DNA from: Candidatus Omnitrophota bacterium
GTDB taxonomy: Bacteria > Omnitrophota > Omnitrophia > Omnitrophales > Aquincolibacteriaceae
Assembly: GCA_016196565.1 (NCBI GenBank)
Contig: JACPXK010000075.1
Coordinates: 1-11,599 of the forward strand
DNA: 11,599 bases
Direction of reading: 5' to 3'
A program made the translations under genes and the position numbers. Below the pieces are notes generated by a model. The model was not told the DNA's origin and did no database searches. It saw only the letters and a list, made by a program, of their open reading frames with translations. Positions 7,527 to 11,599 of this stretch are shown piece after piece. The number at the start of each line of letters is the position of its first letter. The stretch's first letter is position 1.

Positions 7527-8705
7527 AAGCTGTCCTTTGCGGACTAAGATTTCCTTCAGTTTAGAAAGCACGTCGTTCATGGAAATTTTTTCCATGCAAT
7601 CGTGATGTTTTAGCGGACATTCTTTTGCTTCACACGGGGAGCAAGGCACGTCATGGCGAAATAAATGAAGGGTTTTTGTCCACGGATGCCAAACCCTGAA
7701 ATCATTGGTTCCGCTGAAAATGGAAATGATTTCCATTCCTTGTGCGGCCGCCAAATGGGCAGGGCCGGAATCATTGCCGATATAGACATCACAAGCTTCG
7801 AAAAGAACCGGTAACTCCTCCAAGGTTGTTTCTCCCCTCAAATCCAAAATCTCCGTTCCGGAAAAATTCAAATTTTTCATTTCTTCTTTCTCTTTGCGAG
7901 TGCCGATCAAAATAACAGAGCCCAAACGTTCATTTAAGAGCGACATGATAAGTTCACGGTACTTTTGCCCGGGCCAGCGTTTTGAAGGATAAGCGGCTCC
8001 GGGATGAATCACAATCCGGGGACGCTCTTCGCCCAGGCGTCGAATCGCTTCCTTGTCCCAAAATTTTCGATAGCGTTCCCGGTTTATGGCCAGCGGCGCT
8101 TGACCCGGATCCTCCTCCTGCACCAGATCATCCACAAGCGCCAAGTTCACAAAAACCTGATGCCGGTCAAATGCATAGTGCGCGCTATGAGTCAGAAGAA
8201 AGTCTCCTCCTGTAATTCCATAACCATAGCGGCGCGGAATTCCGGCGAGCGTCATCAGCAGAATATTTAGCAAGTCCCCGCGGAAATCAATGGCCAGATC
8301 AAATTTTTTTCGCCGCAATGCCTTCGAAAGCAAAATTATATTTCTTAGCGTTGCCATCCATGAAAGCTTTTGGTCCAGCCAGTTTTCCTTGAGCGCGATC
8401 ACTTCATCCACTTCAGTCGTATCCCGAAAAAGAGCCTCCCATTTTTCGGATACCAAAAGTTCGATCCGCGCATGCGGCAAATGTTTTCTCAGGGCATGAA
8501 CGGCCGGCCTCGTCATTAACACATCCCCCAAAGAATCGAGACGGATAATCAAAATGCGCTGGATTTTATGAGGGACAAATACAGATTTAAAACGAAAAGG
8601 TGCAAAAATAAGATAGCCCGCAAAATCCATAAGAGCGATGAGGGCCCTTTTCCACCATGCCTTAAATGCGTACCGCCGGTTGAACTGTTCGTGGCGACTA
8701 TTCAT
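7440..8705 (-). CDS. Glycosyltransferase family 9, heptosyltransferase-like, with repeat-derived tail
   Basis: This 421-residue protein belongs to the ADP-heptose:LPS heptosyltransferase family. Seen: a basic, partly hydrophobic leader (about 10-45); the family start ILIIRLDSLGDVLMTRPA (51-68); DLAIDFRGD (136-144); HPGA and KRWP (234-245); SVILIGT (263-269); and the ADP-sugar-binding GNDSGPAHLAAAQG (310-323). A C-terminal cysteine cluster follows, with Cys355, Cys358, Cys363, His367, His368 and Cys370, common in WaaF-like members. It would transfer heptose or a related sugar in the cytoplasm, which fits the GmhB-like phosphatase downstream. Residues 394-421 are encoded entirely by the palindromic repeat and are unlikely to be ancestral; the family core ends near residue 390. 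The ATG at 8705 follows the small upstream gene's stop by one base. An ADP-heptose donor is inferred, not proven. Confidence 0.9.
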   Translation of the reverse strand: MNSRHEQFNRRYAFKAWWKRALIALMDFAGYLIFAPFRFKSVFVPHKIQRILIIRLDSLGDVLMTRPAVHALRKHLPHARIELLVSEKWEALFRDTTEVDEVIALKENWLDQKLSWMATLRNIILLSKALRRKKFDLAIDFRGDLLNILLMTLAGIPRRYGYGITGGDFLLTHSAHYAFDRHQVFVNLALVDDLVQEEDPGQAPLAINRERYRKFWDKEAIRRLGEERPRIVIHPGAAYPSKRWPGQKYRELIMSLLNERLGSVILIGTRKEKEEMKNLNFSGTEILDLRGETTLEELPVLFEACDVYIGNDSGPAHLAAAQGMEIISIFSGTNDFRVWHPWTKTLHLFRHDVPCSPCEAKECPLKHHDCMEKISMNDVLSKLKEILVRKGQLRHPERPSSRAVQSTSEGSREILRPSASE

Positions 8706-8706
8706 C

Positions 8707-8868
8707 CTAAAATAGAGTGTAAATAAACGGGGCTACGGCCGAAGACTGAGTAAAAAAGATCAGCGCCCCCAGCAGCAATAAAACAATAATGATAGGAGCC
8801 AGCCACCATTTTTTGCGGACCTTTAAAAAATCCCAAAACTCTTGAAGGATGGATAATTTTCCCATCAT
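8707..8868 (-). CDS. Small single-pass membrane protein, SxtK/DUF5989-like
   Basis: This 53-codon gene (52 if the second ATG at 8865 is used) fills the space between the SxtJ-like gene and the GT9 gene. The protein has a short amphipathic start (MGKLSILQEFWDFLKVRKK), a WWLAP turn (20-24 counted from the second Met), one strongly hydrophobic helix (about 24-38), and a short tail ending APFIYTLF. This pattern, including WxFLxxRKKWWLAP and the small size, matches DUF5989 proteins, which include SxtK from the saxitoxin cluster and tend to lie beside O-carbamoyltransferases. The function is unknown; it may anchor or assist the carbamoyltransferase at the membrane. A strong GGGAGG sits upstream at 8871-8876. 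It is close to both neighbours (8 bases after the previous stop, 1 base before the next start) and co-directional, which supports it being real. Confidence 0.82.
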   Translation of the reverse strand: MMGKLSILQEFWDFLKVRKKWWLAPIIIVLLLLGALIFFTQSSAVAPFIYTLF

Positions 8869-8870
8869 AA

Positions 8871-8876
8871 CCTCCC
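8871..8876 (-). promoter_or_regulatory. Strong ribosome binding site for the SxtK-like gene
   Basis: GGGAGG on the minus strand begins directly after the SxtJ-like stop codon. It lies 2 bases before the first ATG (8868) and 5 bases before the second (8865). The spacing favours the second ATG as the true start. It is the clearest ribosome binding site in the window, which suggests that this tiny protein is made at a substantial level. Confidence 0.65.
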
Positions 8877-9293
8877 TTAATACTGGATTTCCAGTTGTTC
8901 TTTTTTATTTTCTTTGCCGGTGCGTTTAATCCAGTAACTTGGACAATCTTCCCGAAATTGCATTTCGAGAAATTTCTTTTTGAAAACTCGCGCCAACAAA
9001 GCAAGAGGCGTCAGTGCGGCGAAATAAAACAGAGTCAATAGGACGCGGGTCATTACCCAGCCCATGCAAAATGCCATAACCATCCAAAGCCGGTAAACCG
9101 GCGTAAGGCTTTTGGGAAATAGCTCTCCGGCGATGACCAGCGGAATGCCTATGGCGGCCAGCCAAATCCAGGCATGCGTGCCTCTCCAAAAAGAAATGGC
9201 GGCCAGAAGGATAAAAATTCCGCCCACCAAACGGCTGAAGGAGCGGTTTTCCTTTTCCCCCATTTTTATTTTTTTGAGTTCTTCTTTGAACAT
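8877..9293 (-). CDS. SxtJ-like integral membrane protein
   Basis: This 138-residue protein has a charged N-terminus, two close hydrophobic helices (about 21-36 and 41-57), a longer hydrophobic stretch (about 73-103), and a charged tail. Features of the SxtJ family are visible: LFPKSLTPVYRLWMVMAF (58-75), then GWVMTRVLLTLFYF (78-91), LTPLALLARVF (94-104) and PSYWIKR (118-124). SxtJ is encoded beside the carbamoyltransferase SxtI in saxitoxin clusters, and homologues commonly sit next to NodU/CmcH carbamoyltransferases in polysaccharide loci; its biochemical role is not known. Here it follows the carbamoyltransferase stop by 4 bases. The ATG at 9293 is chosen because earlier in-frame starts (such as 9365) would overlap the carbamoyltransferase extensively; the ATG at 9263 is a shorter alternative. 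Confidence 0.83.
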   Translation of the reverse strand: MFKEELKKIKMGEKENRSFSRLVGGIFILLAAISFWRGTHAWIWLAAIGIPLVIAGELFPKSLTPVYRLWMVMAFCMGWVMTRVLLTLFYFAALTPLALLARVFKKKFLEMQFREDCPSYWIKRTGKENKKEQLEIQY

Positions 9294-9297
9294 AAAT

Positions 9298-11112
9298 TTA
9301 ATCCAATTCAAATTCCCGGAGCCAATCAATATCCTTATCCAAGGGTTTTTGTTCCTTTTTCTCAATCAAATAATTTCCGAGCACCAAATAGTCCATGTTC
9401 GTTCTCATGAAGCAAAGATAGGCCTGTTCGGGTGTGCATACGATGGGTTCTCCTCGCACATTAAAAGAGGTATTGATAATCACCGGACACCCGTACTTGT
9501 CATTGAATTTTTTCATCATGCGGTAATAGACAGGGTTGTCATCTTCCGTGACGGTTTGCAGGCGCGCAGAATAATCCACATGCGTCACGGCGGGAATCAT
9601 GGAACGCGGAACCAGCAGTTTGGCCAAACCCTGTAATTTTTCTTTTTCCGCGGCAAGAGGAAGGCGTTTGTCTTCGCGTACGGCTGCGACAAGCTGCATG
9701 TAGGGACTCTCGGTATCGATCTCAAAATATTCCGATTTTTTTTCGTTCAAAACCGAGGGAGCGAAAGGGCGGAAACTTTCCCGGAATTTTATTTTCAAAT
9801 TCATGACTTCTTGCATTTTCTCCGAACGCGCGTCGCCGATAATTGACCGTCCGCCTAAAGCGCGCGGACCAAATTCCATTCTTCCTTGAAACCAGCCAAT
9901 GACTTTTTCTTGATTGATCAAATCCGCAATTTTCTCGGGAAGTTCACGATCGGACAATTCGGTATAAGGAATTTTACTTTCCTGTAAATATTTCAAAATT
10001 TCCTCATTGCTAAACGCAGGCCCTAAATATCCGCCGTGCATAGAGTCTTTACCGCTGCTTTTCCGGGGGTTTCCGAGATATTGATACCAAACGAGCAGAG
10101 CGGCACCTAAAGCACTGCCCGCATCTCCAGCGGCTGGTTGTATCCAAATGTTCTCGAAAGGACCTTCTCGCAGAATTCGCCCGTTAGCAACGCAATTTAA
10201 GGCCACGCCGCCCGAAAGGCATAGATTTTTCATGCCGGTCGCTTTGTGAATATAACGCGCCATTTTCAACATTACCTCTTCGGTCACTTCCTGAATCGAG
10301 CGCGCCAAATCCATGTGACGCTGAGTGATTTTGGATTCCGGTTTTCGGGCAGGCGCACCAAACAAATCCTCAAACCGCTTATTGATCATACGCAGACCTA
10401 CGCAATAATCGAAATATTTCATATTCAAGCGGAAGGATCCGTCTTCTTTCACATCGATTAATTCAGAATAGATTAAATCTTTGTAGCGAGGCTCGCCGTA
10501 AGGTGCAAGTCCCATGAGCTTATATTCTCCGGAATTGACCTTAAACCCTGTGTAATATGTGAACGCAGAATAAAGCAGCCCCAATGAATGAGGGAAATGG
10601 ATTTCTTCTAAAAGCGTGATTTGGTTTCCGCGGCCGATTGCCGTGCTTGTGGTGGCCCATTCCCCCACGCCATCGGCTGTCAGAATCGCGGCTTCATCAA
10701 AGGGAGACGGAAAAAAGGCAGAAGCGGCGTGAGCCTCATGATGTTCAGAAAAAAGAATTTTGCCTTCAAAATTCAATTCCTGGCGAATGACTTCTTTGGT
10801 CCAAAGTTTTTCTTTGATCCAAAGAGGTATGGCTTTGATAAAAGACGAAATTCCTTTAGGTGCAAAACTAAGGTAGGTTTCCAAAATCCGTTCAAATTTG
10901 ATGAACGGCTTGTCGTAAAAAATCACATAATCTAATTCCGCGGCGGTTGTTTTGGCGGCACTTAGGCAGTATTCAATGGAATGTTTTGGAAAACCCGAAT
11001 CATGTTTTTTGCGTGTAAATCGTTCTTCTTGCGCCGCCGCACGAATCACCCCGTCTTCCAGCAAACACGCCGCAGCGTCGTGATAAAAAGCAGAAATCCC
11101 GAGGATTTTCAT
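9298..11112 (-). CDS. O-carbamoyltransferase, NodU/CmcH/TobZ/SxtI family
   Basis: This 604-residue, full-length enzyme transfers a carbamoyl group from carbamoyl phosphate, through a carbamoyl-adenylate, to a hydroxyl of its acceptor. Seen: the N-terminal Kae1-like start ILGISAFYHDAAACLLEDG (3-21) and EERFTRKKHD (29-38); SEHHEAHAASAF (122-133) with His125 and His128; TADGVGEW (145-152) with Asp147; LMGLAPYGEPRY (199-210); LCLSGGVALNC (297-307); and AAGDAGSALGAAL (327-339) with Asp330. The two His and two Asp correspond to the metal ligands described for TobZ. The C-terminal YrdC-like domain shows GRMEFGPRALGGRSI (410-424) and INTSFNVRGEPIV (546-558). In this operon the acceptor is probably a sugar of the surface polysaccharide or its precursor. 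It overlaps the ligase-like gene as ATGA and leads into its SxtJ-like and SxtK-like neighbours. No key residue is missing. Confidence 0.95.
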   Translation of the reverse strand: MKILGISAFYHDAAACLLEDGVIRAAAQEERFTRKKHDSGFPKHSIEYCLSAAKTTAAELDYVIFYDKPFIKFERILETYLSFAPKGISSFIKAIPLWIKEKLWTKEVIRQELNFEGKILFSEHHEAHAASAFFPSPFDEAAILTADGVGEWATTSTAIGRGNQITLLEEIHFPHSLGLLYSAFTYYTGFKVNSGEYKLMGLAPYGEPRYKDLIYSELIDVKEDGSFRLNMKYFDYCVGLRMINKRFEDLFGAPARKPESKITQRHMDLARSIQEVTEEVMLKMARYIHKATGMKNLCLSGGVALNCVANGRILREGPFENIWIQPAAGDAGSALGAALLVWYQYLGNPRKSSGKDSMHGGYLGPAFSNEEILKYLQESKIPYTELSDRELPEKIADLINQEKVIGWFQGRMEFGPRALGGRSIIGDARSEKMQEVMNLKIKFRESFRPFAPSVLNEKKSEYFEIDTESPYMQLVAAVREDKRLPLAAEKEKLQGLAKLLVPRSMIPAVTHVDYSARLQTVTEDDNPVYYRMMKKFNDKYGCPVIINTSFNVRGEPIVCTPEQAYLCFMRTNMDYLVLGNYLIEKKEQKPLDKDIDWLREFELD

Positions 11113-11599
11113 AACGTCTCAGCCGGTTTAGAAGTTAAATAGGCCCGGTGAAGTCCCAGCAAAAACCAAAAAGTCATCACAGGCTGAGGATTATGCAGCA
11201 CCGTATCGGCCATAACAAAAATAAGAAAATTTAAAGTACCCATTAAAAGGCCAAAGCGCAGTTGCCCGTCCCAATCGGAAAAATTCCCCGCTCGAAGCCC
11301 TTGAATAAAAAAAATGCCCAAGAAAATCAAAAAAGCCAAAAGCCCAAAAACTCCGATTTCCGCAGCAAGCTGGAGATACCCGTTATGTGCATAATAATTT
11401 CTTACGCGCCAATTTTGAGTCCTGTCATATTTGGGATGAACTTTCGTATAAGTATTAATTCCCGTTCCCGTAAGCGGCCTGGCTTTAATCACACTAATTG
11501 CTCTGTCCCAAAGATAGTACCGTTCCACAAGGGATTGCTCTTTGCCTTCAGCGTCAAGATGAATCAGGGTTGAACGCGGAATAAACATAAAAACTCCAG
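11109..11599 (-). CDS. O-antigen ligase/polymerase-type membrane protein, C-terminal part (cut by window edge)
   Basis: The reading frame continues past the right edge (upstream of Met at 11588 it reads GVF without a stop), so this is the C-terminal portion of a longer protein and that Met is probably internal. The visible part of about 162 residues has the large periplasmic-loop signature of the O-antigen ligase family (WaaL/Wzy_C): ERYYLWDRAISVIKARP (22-38 from the Met at 11588), GTGINTY (41-47), and AHNGYLQLAAEIGVFGLLAF (67-86), with His68 at the position known to be needed for ligase activity. Hydrophobic helices follow at about 77-95 and 112-130, with a shorter one near 137-146. It would act at the periplasmic face, joining or polymerising undecaprenyl-linked glycan. 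Ligase and polymerase cannot be told apart from this fragment. Its stop overlaps the carbamoyltransferase start as ATGA. Confidence 0.88.
   Translation of the reverse strand, partial: GVFMFIPRSTLIHLDAEGKEQSLVERYYLWDRAISVIKARPLTGTGINTYTKVHPKYDRTQNWRVRNYYAHNGYLQLAAEIGVFGLLAFLIFLGIFFIQGLRAGNFSDWDGQLRFGLLMGTLNFLIFVMADTVLHNPQPVMTFWFLLGLHRAYLTSKPAETL

Noticed and set aside
7163..7564. A plus-strand open frame crossing the palindromic repeat
   Set aside because: It is the antisense of the GT4 and GT9 genes. Its apparent peptide content (VILRPKAEESREIL) is simply the palindromic repeat read from the other strand.
8702..9004. A 100-residue minus-strand open frame spanning the end of the SxtJ-like gene and the small downstream gene
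   Set aside because: Its product has no recognisable pattern and overlaps two better-supported genes in other frames; the 53-codon frame at 8707-8868 has a strong ribosome binding site and family-like sequence instead.
9294..9365. Upstream extension of the SxtJ-like protein to an ATG at 9365
   Set aside because: It would overlap the carbamoyltransferase by almost 70 bases, and the added residues are the out-of-frame reading of that gene; the ATG at 9293 gives normal spacing and a family-like length.
8707..11112. A saxitoxin-type toxin biosynthesis cluster
   Set aside because: Only the carbamoylation trio resembles sxt genes. There is no SxtA-type polyketide synthase, amidinotransferase or tailoring oxygenase; the neighbours are all polysaccharide genes.
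1..11599. CRISPR arrays, tRNA or rRNA genes, transposase genes, prophage or defence genes
   Set aside because: No regularly spaced direct repeats, cloverleaf-like segments or recognisable mobile or defence proteins were seen; coding sequence occupies nearly every base.

Overview
The window is a densely packed, single-strand (all minus) block of genes for building, polymerising and decorating a cell-surface polysaccharide or glycolipid. Transcription runs from the high-coordinate end towards position 1. Twelve coding regions follow one another with gaps of at most about 10 bases or with 4-14 base overlaps, so the whole block looks like one operon that starts upstream of the window. There is no tRNA, rRNA, CRISPR array, transposase or non-coding stretch over 300 bases.

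Layout in order of transcription: the C-terminal end of an O-antigen ligase/polymerase-type membrane protein (11109-11599, cut by the window edge); a NodU/CmcH-type O-carbamoyltransferase (9298-11112); a SxtJ-like membrane protein (8877-9293); a 52-53 residue single-pass protein of the SxtK/DUF5989 type (8707-8868), easily missed because it is so short; a GT9 heptosyltransferase-like enzyme (7440-8705) whose last 28 codons lie inside a palindromic repeat; two GT4 glycosyltransferases (6305-7429 and 5208-6308); a polyprenyl-phosphate sugar phosphotransferase that starts the lipid-linked glycan (3824-5221); a GT2 enzyme (3040-3834); a PLP-dependent sugar aminotransferase (1925-3043); a GmhB-like HAD phosphatase (1381-1932); a UgtP/MurG-like glycosyltransferase (263-1384); and the N-terminal part of a family 4 uracil-DNA glycosylase (1-255, cut by the other edge).

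A coherent reading is that the phosphotransferase loads a sugar-1-phosphate onto undecaprenyl phosphate, the GT4, GT2 and GT9 enzymes extend it, the aminotransferase and HAD phosphatase help supply amino-sugar or heptose precursors, the ligase-like protein transfers or polymerises the glycan, and the carbamoyltransferase with its two small membrane partners adds carbamoyl groups. No flippase, chain-length regulator or exporter is visible, so the operon must continue outside the window or rely on other loci.

The organism is probably a Gram-negative-type bacterium with moderate GC (mid-40s per cent by eye). The compact polysaccharide operon and the palindromic repeat with GTCATTCTGAG/CTCAGGATGAC ends would fit an uncultured lineage such as Omnitrophota or a relative, but that assignment is a low-confidence guess. 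The most interesting items are the sxtI-sxtJ-sxtK-like trio outside an evident toxin cluster, and the repeat that has become the C-terminal tail of the GT9 protein.
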